Below, piece after piece: positions 1 to 7,345 of a stretch of DNA of 64,000 nt. This DNA comes from Lachnospiraceae bacterium (GTDB taxonomy: Bacteria > Bacillota > Clostridia > Lachnospirales > Lachnospiraceae), in assembly GCA_009774245.1 (NCBI GenBank), contig VSNM01000008.1:6255-70254 (forward strand). Reading direction: 5' to 3'. Made by a program: the position numbers and the translations under genes. How positions within the stretch are numbered: position 1 is the stretch's first letter; the number at the start of each line of letters is the position of its first letter. The notes under the pieces were generated by a model. That model worked only from the letters and a program-made list of their open reading frames with translations, was not told where the DNA came from and ran no database searches.

Positions 1-11
1 ACTTATGCCTG

Positions 12-1436
12 CTACGTCCTCTCCTCGAAGACAAGCGATAAAATCGTTTTGGTAGCTTCACTGACCTTGTAATAGCTGCTGATGCGCTCCCCGACAATCC
101 AGATCACATGACTTTCGTCTGTCACAAGCCTGACCTGATCGCGCATCTCCTGCGGTATCTTATGATCGATAAAATAAGACTTGAGGGTTTTACGCTGGTT
201 GGCTTCATTTACTGTCAGATAATCACCGGCCCTGCGGGTTCTGATAACAAGACTTCCTCTTATTTTATCATAATCAAACCATTTCGTATACTTTTTTTGC
301 GGAATATTTTTAAAATCAATGCCATTATTTCCCACAAAGATTAATTTTGCCCTGATTGCCTGATGCTCTCCCACTAAAATCACCAGTTCTCTTCCCTCTG
401 TCAGCGCCTCCGTCTCCTCCTGCGACAGCACGATTTCCGGCAAAACGACCTCACGTGCCAGCCTGTCGGGCTCCCTGCAGATGCAGACTCCCGTATAATC
501 GCGCCTGGCTCGCAGCTGATGCGGAAGCTGTATCGATCTGCCACACTGTCTGTCCATGAGCTCCCGTATCTGGCTGATGTGCACCGCCCCCAGATCTCTT
601 CTGCTCCCGGCGGCGCGCGCCAGCGCCTCCATCACCACATAACCCTGTATTGTTGTGTGAAGCAAAAGGAATTTCCCGCGGTCAATATGATACGCTCCCT
701 GCGTCACTGTCACGCACGTATCAAATCCCTGTCTGGTCAGATCTTCGATCAGGCTGTATGCCTCGTTCACCCGCTCACAGGCGTCGCTGATATGACTAAC
801 CGACGCGGGACTGATCTCGCGTACAGCTGTGTCCAATATGTGGTGGCGTATCCTGTTCCTTGAATAATTATCCTCCAAATTCGTGCTGTCTATACAATAA
901 GAAACCTTTCTTTCCTGCAAAAAGAGTTCGATCTCGTCCCGCGAGAGGCACAGCAGCGGACGGATTACCCTGTCCCGCACCGGCTGTATACCGCCCAGGC
1001 CCTTTAGCGATGTCCCGCGGAACAGATGAAACAAAAAGGTCTCACAGCTGTCATTTTTGTTGTGGGCAACGGCTATCCTGCCCTTTTTTATCCCCAATTC
1101 CTTTTCCAACGCGGCATAGCGGATATTTCTCCCCGCCTCCTCCGTCGTCAGATGCAGCCTGCGCGCGGCCGCCTCCACGTCCTCCTCCACCAAAGTGAAG
1201 GGAACCTGATTGGCAAGACACAGACTCCGGACATACTCCGCATCCTTTGCTGCGTCTGTCCGAATCCGATGGTTGACATGAACCACGCGAACTTCCATCG
1301 GAATCACTTTGCGGATCTCGAGGAGCATCAGCAGGAGGCAGACAGAATCGGCGCCTCCGGAAACCCCCGCCACGACGCAGTCCCCCTCCTCAATCATGTG
1401 ATGTTCTCTGATATAACGCAATACCCTGTCAACCAT
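12..1436 (-). CDS. tilS: tRNA(Ile)-lysidine synthase TilS
   Basis: Cytoplasmic ATP-dependent enzyme that converts C34 of the CAU-anticodon tRNA-Ile to lysidine so that it reads AUA. The PP-loop ATPase signature SGGADS is at residues 26-31 and is followed by a typical TilS N-type domain; the C-terminal part (about 380-474) fits the TilS substrate-binding domains. The length of 474 aa is usual. The ATG at 1436 has GGGAGA upstream. It lies 31 bp downstream of spoIIE and is probably cotranscribed with it. In Firmicutes tilS normally sits between spoIIE and hpt/ftsH, so those genes are expected beyond the left edge. Confidence 0.95.
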   Translation of the reverse strand: MVDRVLRYIREHHMIEEGDCVVAGVSGGADSVCLLLMLLEIRKVIPMEVRVVHVNHRIRTDAAKDAEYVRSLCLANQVPFTLVEEDVEAAARRLHLTTEEAGRNIRYAALEKELGIKKGRIAVAHNKNDSCETFLFHLFRGTSLKGLGGIQPVRDRVIRPLLCLSRDEIELFLQERKVSYCIDSTNLEDNYSRNRIRHHILDTAVREISPASVSHISDACERVNEAYSLIEDLTRQGFDTCVTVTQGAYHIDRGKFLLLHTTIQGYVVMEALARAAGSRRDLGAVHISQIRELMDRQCGRSIQLPHQLRARRDYTGVCICREPDRLAREVVLPEIVLSQEETEALTEGRELVILVGEHQAIRAKLIFVGNNGIDFKNIPQKKYTKWFDYDKIRGSLVIRTRRAGDYLTVNEANQRKTLKSYFIDHKIPQEMRDQVRLVTDESHVIWIVGERISSYYKVSEATKTILSLVFEERT

Positions 1437-1467
1437 TGATATTCGATCTCCCTATTGTGCCTCGTCC

Positions 1468-2718
1468 TCAACACCCGACACGCCGCTTGATACAGCAGGT
1501 GAGGACTGTCATATCGTCCCTGATGCGTCCTCTCTGACTGTTGATCGCATAGCGCAGAAGGTAATCCGCCATCTCCTTGGGGTTCTCGATCGGACTCCTC
1601 GAAATAATCTCCCGCAGTCTGCCCGCAGCCTCATCCTCAATGGCGTCCGAAATCCCATCGGAGACCATGATCAGCATATCGGTATCCGCAAGCCGCACAC
1701 TCTGCGTGATCGGGCTCAGCTCATCAATGCTCCCGAGCGGAAGCGTGTCCGCCGCCACCTCGTCCACCCAGTTTCCGCGCTTGATGTAGCTTGACGCCGC
1801 GCCGGCCTTGACAAACTCTGCCTCCCCCGTCAACAGATTCACCGCGCAGACATCAAGCGTCGTGAGATTGCAGCATCCGTTCTGTGCAGCGATCGCCCCG
1901 TTGACCATCGAGAAAGCCTTTTCCTTCTGAAAACCGGCCTCCATAAACCGCTCCATAAACTCAATGACCGCCTGACTGTCCCTGCATGCCAGCTCACCGC
2001 TTCCCATACCGTCCGCGAGCATCGCGACCACCTGACTCTGATTATATTCCTCCATGGAAAAATTGTCACCGGAAATTTTCTCACCCTCCTTGACCGCTCT
2101 CGATATAGCGCTCAGGACAGTGTAGCGCGGCTCGTCCTCATAGATAAAAGTATTGTACCCTCTCCCGATCACCAGCGCGCTCTCCGCGGACGCCACCAGC
2201 CGCCTGCCAAAGAAAGCAGACAAAAATTCACCCAGCACGCTCGCAGACACCGTATGCCGGCCGACCGCGCGGGCCTCGATACTGATCCTGTTGCCAAGGC
2301 GGCCGTCCTGAGCCGCTTCATAACTTCCCGCAGCGCCGCCCTCTATAAACACAAGCTCCCGCACGACAATCCCCTGTCGTTTCAGATGCTGTATCAGCGC
2401 CTTTCTCTTGTGCTCCATCGGCAGGCTCACATGAACAATCGTGTCCGCCACATCCGCAAAGGCCCCCGATATCTCGTCGAGATGGCTGGCAAAGACTTCC
2501 TTCGTCTCCTGCAGCTGCTTCTTGTAGAGCATGTCTTTCCTGTCGCCACATCCATTGTCCGCCTGCGGTATTCTCCGATAAAGCCTTGCGAGCTCCTCAT
2601 ATGTCTCTGACAGACAGTAGAGCTTGCGCTTGCTGTAACCATGAAACAAATATCCCTCAATGACGCCTGATTTATTTTCTGCTTCCCGAAAAGCTTTAAA
2701 CGTTCCTATCTTTAACAT
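1468..2718 (-). CDS. spoIIE: SpoIIE-type PP2C phosphatase, short form without membrane domain
   Basis: PP2C-family serine phosphatase that in sporulating Firmicutes dephosphorylates SpoIIAA and so activates sigma-F in the forespore. Metal-binding motifs are visible: ADGMGSG (about 235-241), SDGISD (353-358) and DDMTV (401-405). At 416 aa it is about half the length of the Bacillus protein: the ten-helix N-terminal membrane domain is absent and only part of the central regulatory region plus the phosphatase domain remains. The start is supported by GGGGG before the ATG and by a promoter immediately upstream, so this is not a truncated call. Its position beside tilS and divIC supports spoIIE rather than a generic RsbU-type phosphatase. 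Confidence 0.88.
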   Translation of the reverse strand: MLKIGTFKAFREAENKSGVIEGYLFHGYSKRKLYCLSETYEELARLYRRIPQADNGCGDRKDMLYKKQLQETKEVFASHLDEISGAFADVADTIVHVSLPMEHKRKALIQHLKRQGIVVRELVFIEGGAAGSYEAAQDGRLGNRISIEARAVGRHTVSASVLGEFLSAFFGRRLVASAESALVIGRGYNTFIYEDEPRYTVLSAISRAVKEGEKISGDNFSMEEYNQSQVVAMLADGMGSGELACRDSQAVIEFMERFMEAGFQKEKAFSMVNGAIAAQNGCCNLTTLDVCAVNLLTGEAEFVKAGAASSYIKRGNWVDEVAADTLPLGSIDELSPITQSVRLADTDMLIMVSDGISDAIEDEAAGRLREIISRSPIENPKEMADYLLRYAINSQRGRIRDDMTVLTCCIKRRVGC

Positions 2719-2763
2719 AATAGATGTCCCCCTGTAAAATTTGTGATTTATGATTTGTTATCC

Positions 2764-2796
2764 ATTATAGAGTGGGGGACGATCATTTTTTGTCAA
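2764..2796 (-). promoter_or_regulatory. spoIIE promoter with 21-bp spacer (Spo0A-type)
   Basis: TTGACA (2791-2796) and TATAAT (2764-2769) are both perfect sigma-A hexamers but are separated by 21 bp. This spacing is the hallmark of Bacillus spoIIE and spoIIG promoters, which need Spo0A~P. A TGTCAAA sequence, one mismatch from the 0A box TGTCGAA, overlaps the -35, and another TGTCAA-like site lies about 30 bp upstream. Confidence 0.7.
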
Positions 2797-2898
2797 ACCC
2801 GTGCACCGCAATGCATTTTTTTATTGACAATAATCGCAAAACACCGCTATAAGGCAGAGGAACAAATTCCCAGACCAAATAACGGTGCGCTGTCCATA

Positions 2899-3270
2899 TC
2901 AGTCAGTCTCCTGAAATATAATCTCATTCTCATACACAAGCCCAAGCTTATCCTTTGCCACTTCCTCCGCGTATTTCTTTGTCCTGGTGTACGTGGCAAA
3001 CTCCTCAAGCTCCTCTTTTCGCGCCTCCTCCGCGGCAATCTGCTGCAGAAGCTCCTCCTCCCTGGCGGCATATGCCCTCTCCTTCTCTCTCAGGGAAATC
3101 GAATTAACGCCGACCACGCCGGTCATGATCGAAATGACAAGCAGCGCAATGATCATGCCCAGACGGTTTTCGTTCTTAGCGCGGAGAAACTCTGGTGTCT
3201 TTCGCCCTGACTTTGCTGTCCTTGCTGTTGTTCTTGCGCCTCGTCTTCCTTTTGCCGCTTTTTTTGCCAT
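2899..3270 (-). CDS. divIC: FtsB/DivIC-family septum formation protein
   Basis: Small bitopic division protein expected to act with FtsL and DivIB at the septum. It has a Lys/Arg-rich cytoplasmic N-terminus (1-35), one membrane helix (about 38-55) and a periplasm-side coiled coil rich in Glu/Ala (about 58-85), ending in a conserved-looking KYAEEVAKDKLGLVY segment. The ATG at 3270 is chosen over the one at 3306 because AGAGGGGGAGA lies 8 bp upstream. The first 95 bp overlap the end of yabQ in another frame. Gene order yabP-yabQ-divIC-spoIIE matches the Firmicutes cluster. Confidence 0.85.
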   Translation of the reverse strand: MAKKAAKGRRGARTTARTAKSGRKTPEFLRAKNENRLGMIIALLVISIMTGVVGVNSISLREKERAYAAREEELLQQIAAEEARKEELEEFATYTRTKKYAEEVAKDKLGLVYENEIIFQETD

Positions 3271-3778
3271 CCGTCGTCTCCCCCTCTCCGTCTTTTGCCC
3301 TGCCATGACTATGTACTTTTATTTTATGACGTTTCCTGACGCGCGTCAACCGTATTTTTTGAAATAGCCGCATTGAAAAATTTCTGACAAAACACCTGAC
3401 CGGCCGCAGCAGCCTTTGCAGCTTCCGCATGCTTTTCCGAATCAGGCGAAACAGGCTCCCAATCGTCCTGTCAATGACAAAAAAGCTCACCCGAACGAAA
3501 AAACGTCCCACTGTAACTGCATAGACAGCCATTCCGGCTGCCGCCCCGAGCACTGCCGCAAATCGGATCACACCATTATTTCCATAGTACAGCAGCGTAA
3601 AGCTCAGCCCAAAACAGGCCGCCCAGTAGATGATATCCTCGAGGTCAACCGCAAATCTGCCATGTCTCACAAACCGCCGGAACAGTCTGACCACATCGTA
3701 CACAAACGCCATAAACATGCCTGTTGCGATCGATATCAGCCAGAAATACCATTCCCTAACAATCTCTCCACTCATCAA
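3176..3778 (-). CDS. yabQ: spore cortex biosynthesis protein YabQ
   Basis: Integral membrane protein of the mother cell, needed for cortex synthesis in Bacillus. About five hydrophobic segments occupy residues 8-105 (WYFWLISIATGMFMAFVYDV begins the family-typical N-terminus), followed by a very basic tail (about 145-200). The tail is longer than in many homologues and overlaps the next gene. The start overlaps yabP by 4 bp (ATGA), which implies translational coupling. Confidence 0.87.
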   Translation of the reverse strand: MMSGEIVREWYFWLISIATGMFMAFVYDVVRLFRRFVRHGRFAVDLEDIIYWAACFGLSFTLLYYGNNGVIRFAAVLGAAAGMAVYAVTVGRFFVRVSFFVIDRTIGSLFRLIRKSMRKLQRLLRPVRCFVRNFSMRLFQKIRLTRVRKRHKIKVHSHGRAKDGEGETTDGKKSGKRKTRRKNNSKDSKVRAKDTRVSPR

Positions 3779-4062
3779 CCAAACAGGCGTGTAAGCAGCC
3801 CTTCTCCTTTTTTCGCCAGAGTGTTCTTGTCAGAGTAGGACAGAGAGTCCACCTTGCCGTCCACGTCAGCCTCGCCTTTCTCCAGATTCAGCCGTCCCAC
3901 ATGGAGATTCGTACCCCTGATCGTGAGCATGCCATCCACCGTCTCCATCAGGATATTATTCTCATCAAAGGAATGCACCTCCAGCACACCGGTAATCTTA
4001 CACTCCCTGCGCTGCTCCATGCCAAATCTATGCTTACCAATGCCGTCATTTCTGCTTTCCAT
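3775..4062 (-). CDS. yabP: sporulation protein YabP
   Basis: Small soluble protein (95 aa) of the YabP/YqfC family, expressed under sigma-E in Bacillus and needed for cortex formation. The family core is visible: an EVHSFDENNILMET segment followed by TIRGTNLHVGRLNLEKGE (about 28-62). It is in the expected position between the S4-domain gene and yabQ, with a 4-bp overlap into yabQ. It lies 59 bp after the S4 gene, a gap that could hold a separate sporulation promoter, although I see no clear one. Confidence 0.9.
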   Translation of the reverse strand: MESRNDGIGKHRFGMEQRRECKITGVLEVHSFDENNILMETVDGMLTIRGTNLHVGRLNLEKGEADVDGKVDSLSYSDKNTLAKKGEGLLTRLFG

Positions 4063-4121
4063 ATATAATACGCTTTCTCCTCATAGTGAATGCTCTCTAT
4101 ATTATATGGTATAAACACCTG

Positions 4122-4361
4122 CTATATGTATCGGAAAAGCTCTTTTGCGTCGTCCTTTTTGACCGTCTCCTGCACATCAAGTACTTCCACTTTCGTCTCC
4201 TTGCTGCCAAACTGAATCGTCAGGATATCTCCCACCCTGACATTGGCTGATGCCTTGGCCGGCTTGTCATTGATGAGCACGCGCCCCGCGTCACAGGCCT
4301 CATTTGCCACAGTGCGCCGCTTGATGATGCGCGATACTTTCAAAAACTTATCTAACCTCAT
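4122..4361 (-). CDS. rqcP: S4-domain RNA-binding protein (RqcP/YabO)
   Basis: A 79-aa protein made essentially of one S4 domain (MRLDKFLKVSRIIKRRTVANE with RVLINDKPAKAS). In Bacillus the orthologue RqcP (YabO) stabilises tRNA on obstructed 50S subunits during Ala-tailing with RqcH; the Hsp15 family is related. GGGGGGAAG lies upstream of the ATG. The leader carries copy 1 of the structured repeat (4374-4437), and a 17-codon reading frame beginning inside that repeat (ATG 4409) stops in the ATGA that starts this gene, so coupled translation is possible. Confidence 0.9.
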   Translation of the reverse strand: MRLDKFLKVSRIIKRRTVANEACDAGRVLINDKPAKASANVRVGDILTIQFGSKETKVEVLDVQETVKKDDAKELFRYI

Positions 4362-4373
4362 TCCACTTCCCCC

Positions 4374-4437
4374 CTACTCGCCGCGCCCCCCATGCGTCGC
4401 CTTAGCGACATAATTCCTCTGCATAGGGCTGCGCATA
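4374..4437 (-). repeat. structured repeat, copy 1 (64 nt)
   Basis: Matches copy 2 (60302-60365) at 56 of 64 positions. On the minus strand it folds into an outer stem CCCTATGC/GCATGGGG, a one-sided internal loop containing AGAGGAA, and an inner hairpin GTCGC-TAAG-GCGAC, with flanking GCGC arms. Substitutions relative to copy 2 preserve pairing. It lies between hup and rqcP. Confidence 0.85.
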
Positions 4438-4442
4438 ACAGA

Positions 4443-4471
4443 ACAACCGATGAAGCGCCCTCATCGGTTGT
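4443..4471 (-). terminator. hairpin downstream of hup
   Basis: Perfect 11-bp inverted repeat ACAACCGATGA/TCATCGGTTGT with a 7-nt loop, 26 bp after the hup stop. The following T-tract on the minus strand is poor (TCTGTT), so it may be a weak terminator or an mRNA-stabilising hairpin that lets some transcription reach rqcP. Confidence 0.5.
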
Positions 4472-4496
4472 CTGAAAAAAATCGTTCTGAAAACAA

Positions 4497-4772
4497 TTAT
4501 CTGTTTACCTCATCCTTCAATGCCTTGCCCGGCTTAAACTTCGGCGCCTTGGAAGCCGCAATTTTCATCGTCTCGCCTGTCTGCGGATTTCTGCCCTCTC
4601 TGGCAGATCTCTCAGCTACCTCAAATGTACCAAAGCCTACCAGCTGAATTTTCTCACCCTTCTTTAACTCCTTAGCAATAACTTCTGTGAAAGCTGTAAG
4701 CGCCTTCTCAGCGTCCTTCTTTGTCATGTCTGCCTGTTCAGCCATAGCGGCAACTAATTCTGTTTTGTTCAT
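4497..4772 (-). CDS. hup: HU-family nucleoid DNA-binding protein
   Basis: Histone-like HU protein, 91 aa, the usual length. It starts MNKTELVAAMAEQADMTKKD, and the DNA-binding arm signature GFGTFEVAERSAREGRNPQTGE is at about 46-67. It would form a homodimer that bends DNA. The ATG is preceded by ATAGGAGGAG. It has its own strong sigma-A promoter with a dyad overlapping the -10 (4825-4865). It sits immediately upstream of rqcP, as in other Clostridia. Confidence 0.97.
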   Translation of the reverse strand: MNKTELVAAMAEQADMTKKDAEKALTAFTEVIAKELKKGEKIQLVGFGTFEVAERSAREGRNPQTGETMKIAASKAPKFKPGKALKDEVNR

Positions 4773-4824
4773 TGTGAACTCCTCCTATATATTCTGTAAA
4801 TGATATTACTTTGCGCCGTTTTGA

Positions 4825-4865
4825 CGCCTATATCTATTTATAGGCGAAAAGCGCCTGTTTGTCAA
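4825..4865 (-). promoter_or_regulatory. hup promoter with dyad over the -10
   Basis: TTGACA (4860-4865), 17-bp spacer, TATAAA (4837-4842). An 8-bp inverted repeat CGCCTATA/TATAGGCG (4825-4832/4839-4846) covers the -10, a position suited to a repressor operator or HU autoregulation. Confidence 0.7.
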
Positions 4866-4925
4866 GGAAAAAAGCCTAAAATTTGCTGTTTTTTATAGGT
4901 TTTGGTAAAAATACCATATTTTTCA

Positions 4926-6431
4926 CTAATCATCCAGTTTCATAAGGTCCGTAAACGAATAATTGATGTCCTTCTCCTCCTCGTCAATCTGAATCGTATA
5001 GCTCCTTGTCTGATATCCGGACTTCCTGAGTGTCACTACATAGCTGCCCGGGACCTTGTTGAAGCTGATGGGTGTGATTCCTATGTAACTGCCGTCCAGA
5101 TATGCCTCGGCTCCATCGGGCGCGTCAATGTATACCTTGTACCTGCCTGTGGAGGACGCTACGGAATTCTTACTGTCCTCCTCCTCTGATTTTTTCTCAG
5201 AGGACTCCACTTCCACGGAATTTTCCTCCTCGTCTCCGTCATCCGGGGACTTTGACTGATATTTCTTACTGGTCGTCTCTTCCTCGTCGTCGTCCTTGTT
5301 GTCCGTTTTTTTGTCTGTTTCTTTATCTGTCTCCTTCTCGGATGTGCTTTCCTCCGTCGTCTCCTCCTCGCTCTTCTCGAGCTCCACGGCGACGCTTGCG
5401 GACGGCTCCGCCACCCTGATATACTGCGCCACCGTATCGTATCCGTCCGCCGTAATACGCATCTGATGCAGTCCATACTCAATCTCGACAGGCTTTGACA
5501 CATTGACCTCCCTGCCGTCGATAAACACCTTTGCCGTGGCCGGCGTCAGAGTGAAGATCACGGTCCCCTTCTGGACAACTGTAATCTCGACATCTCCCAA
5601 ATCCCACGCCATCTCCTCGTTTCTGGCAAATGTGATCTCCTGCGTGGCGCTGCTGCCCCTGTTGCTGACAGTGACCGTATGTGTCCCCTCCGGCACCACC
5701 AGCAGCATGTCCTGCGACACCTTCCTGATCACGCTGTCACCGACATCAATCCAGCCATTCACGAAATAATCCTCATTCTGAAGACGCAGATACCCATGGC
5801 CTTTCTCGACATTGATGCCGTAGATCATATTTTTGTAGCCCCACACGCTGAGCTCGTCCATCTGATTGACTTCCATCATATCCGTCTCCCTGCCATCCGA
5901 CACGACGACGACGTGGCCGCTGATATTGTAGAGCTCGTCCCCGATCGTGATCGTTCCCCTTCGCAGGTCCATGCTGTAGTTGCGGACATTTGAGTAGCTG
6001 GTACAGTCCGGATTCTCCTTCACATAGGCCAGCGCCTTTCTGGGCTTGTAAAAGCGCACCGTGACAACGCTGCCCTCCTTGAGCTGCTCCATGGAGAGCG
6101 CCTGATCATTTTTGTCGTACACCGCCGTTGTCCCATCATAGCTTAACGTATAGCGGCGCGAGGATGTGATATTCTGGAACTGCACTGTCCCTGCCTCCAA
6201 ATCCTTTTTGACCACAACCGCGGCATCCTCGGAATCATAGATGCCGCTCCGGCTCAACTCATCGATCACTGTCTCTGGCTCTGTGTCCTGCGCGGCATCA
6301 CTGCCGGACTGGCTCGTGTTGGTAAGCAGCGCCGTAACCTGACTGACGCCCTGCGCACACCCTGTCAATGCAAGGACAGACGCAAGTATGACTGCTGTGA
6401 TGTATTTTATCTTTCTATTTTTCTTTCTCAT
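4926..6431 (-). CDS. PEGA-domain lipoprotein
   Basis: Predicted surface lipoprotein of 501 aa. A basic N-terminus and hydrophobic stretch end in the lipobox LTGC with Cys25. Residues 60-260 form an unrecognised beta-rich region. PEGA-like repeats are visible at about 293-350 (AKVFIDGREVNVSKPVEIEYG) and about 430-490 (AEAYLDGSYIGITPISF then GSYVVTLRKSGYQT). Between them lies a roughly 70-residue Glu/Lys/Ser/Thr/Asp low-complexity linker (about 352-422). PEGA domains are common in extracellular or wall-associated proteins; substrate unknown. It is 21 bp downstream of the nitrilase-family gene and probably cotranscribed. Confidence 0.85.
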   Translation of the reverse strand: MRKKNRKIKYITAVILASVLALTGCAQGVSQVTALLTNTSQSGSDAAQDTEPETVIDELSRSGIYDSEDAAVVVKKDLEAGTVQFQNITSSRRYTLSYDGTTAVYDKNDQALSMEQLKEGSVVTVRFYKPRKALAYVKENPDCTSYSNVRNYSMDLRRGTITIGDELYNISGHVVVVSDGRETDMMEVNQMDELSVWGYKNMIYGINVEKGHGYLRLQNEDYFVNGWIDVGDSVIRKVSQDMLLVVPEGTHTVTVSNRGSSATQEITFARNEEMAWDLGDVEITVVQKGTVIFTLTPATAKVFIDGREVNVSKPVEIEYGLHQMRITADGYDTVAQYIRVAEPSASVAVELEKSEEETTEESTSEKETDKETDKKTDNKDDDEEETTSKKYQSKSPDDGDEEENSVEVESSEKKSEEEDSKNSVASSTGRYKVYIDAPDGAEAYLDGSYIGITPISFNKVPGSYVVTLRKSGYQTRSYTIQIDEEEKDINYSFTDLMKLDD

Positions 6432-6452
6432 CCTGTATTTCCCCTTACCTTC

Positions 6453-7265
6453 TCAAAACAATCCGGCGTAGAATGTCTCTCTCCTATCCTGCCTGACCGG
6501 AAATTCCCTGCGAAAGCGCTCCACATCGTCTGTCAGCTCCCACAGGATCATGCCCTCTGCCCCCGATAGTTCCGCTCGCACTTCCCCGTCAGGACTGATG
6601 ACGCAGCTGTCACCCATATACGTGACGCCGCCAGTCTCACCGACGCAGTTGACGGCGAGAATATAGACCTGATTTTCGATGGCGCGCGCCCGCAGAAGCG
6701 CTCTCCAGTGCTCCCTGCGCTTCGCCGGCCAGTTGGCGGGCACGACAATCACATGCGCCTGCCCCGATACCGCCTGAAAAATCTCCGGAAATCGCAGATC
6801 ATAACAGATAAAGCAGCTGCACGGAATCCTGTTCAGCACGAAGTGCGTCAGTGCATTCCCGCCCCGAAATCTGAGGTCCTCCCCCGCATAGGAAAACGGA
6901 TGCAGCTTTGCATAGTCAGACAGCACATTCCCCTCGCCGTCCACAATGGTATAATGATTCTCGCACTTCCCACACACCCTGGTACAATCCTTCACCCAGC
7001 CAAAACCGATACTGACATCATACTGTTGTGCCAGAGCGCGCATCCGCTGTATCCCCCGCTCACCGCTGTCCATCGTAATATCTGTATTCATGGAAAAGCC
7101 TGTGAAGCTCATCTCCGGGAAAAATACTGCCTCCGCCTTCTGACCGGCTGCCTCCCCGACTCGCCTTGCGGCCTCCTCATAATTGCGATCCTGCTCCTCC
7201 CAGACAATCCGCGTCTGCGCGAGCGCCACCTTGATCTTACCGTTATTCAATGTACTGTAATCCAT
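6453..7265 (-). CDS. carbon-nitrogen hydrolase (nitrilase superfamily)
   Basis: Cytoplasmic amidase/omega-amidase-like enzyme of 270 aa. The catalytic triad is visible as Glu51 (FFPEMSF), Lys120 (YAKLHPF) and Cys154 (CFICYDLRFPE), with the conserved NWP of VVPANWPAKR. The closest subgroup by motif is the Nit2/YafV-type omega-amidase family, which hydrolyses 2-oxoglutaramate and similar deaminated amides, but substrate cannot be fixed from sequence alone. It is first in a two-gene unit with the PEGA lipoprotein behind the promoter at 7312-7340; CGGAGAA precedes the ATG. Confidence 0.9.
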   Translation of the reverse strand: MDYSTLNNGKIKVALAQTRIVWEEQDRNYEEAARRVGEAAGQKAEAVFFPEMSFTGFSMNTDITMDSGERGIQRMRALAQQYDVSIGFGWVKDCTRVCGKCENHYTIVDGEGNVLSDYAKLHPFSYAGEDLRFRGGNALTHFVLNRIPCSCFICYDLRFPEIFQAVSGQAHVIVVPANWPAKRREHWRALLRARAIENQVYILAVNCVGETGGVTYMGDSCVISPDGEVRAELSGAEGMILWELTDDVERFRREFPVRQDRRETFYAGLF

Positions 7266-7311
7266 CGTACTATTCTCCGCTCAACCGTCTCTTGAATATT
7301 ATTGTAAACCT

Positions 7312-7340
7312 ATTATATATTTTTTTGCGCCCCGATACAA
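7312..7340 (-). promoter_or_regulatory. sigma-A promoter for nitrilase-PEGA unit
   Basis: TTGTAT (7335-7340), 17-bp spacer, TATAAT (7312-7317), 47 bp before the start codon. Confidence 0.65.
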
Positions 7341-7345
7341 GTCTT

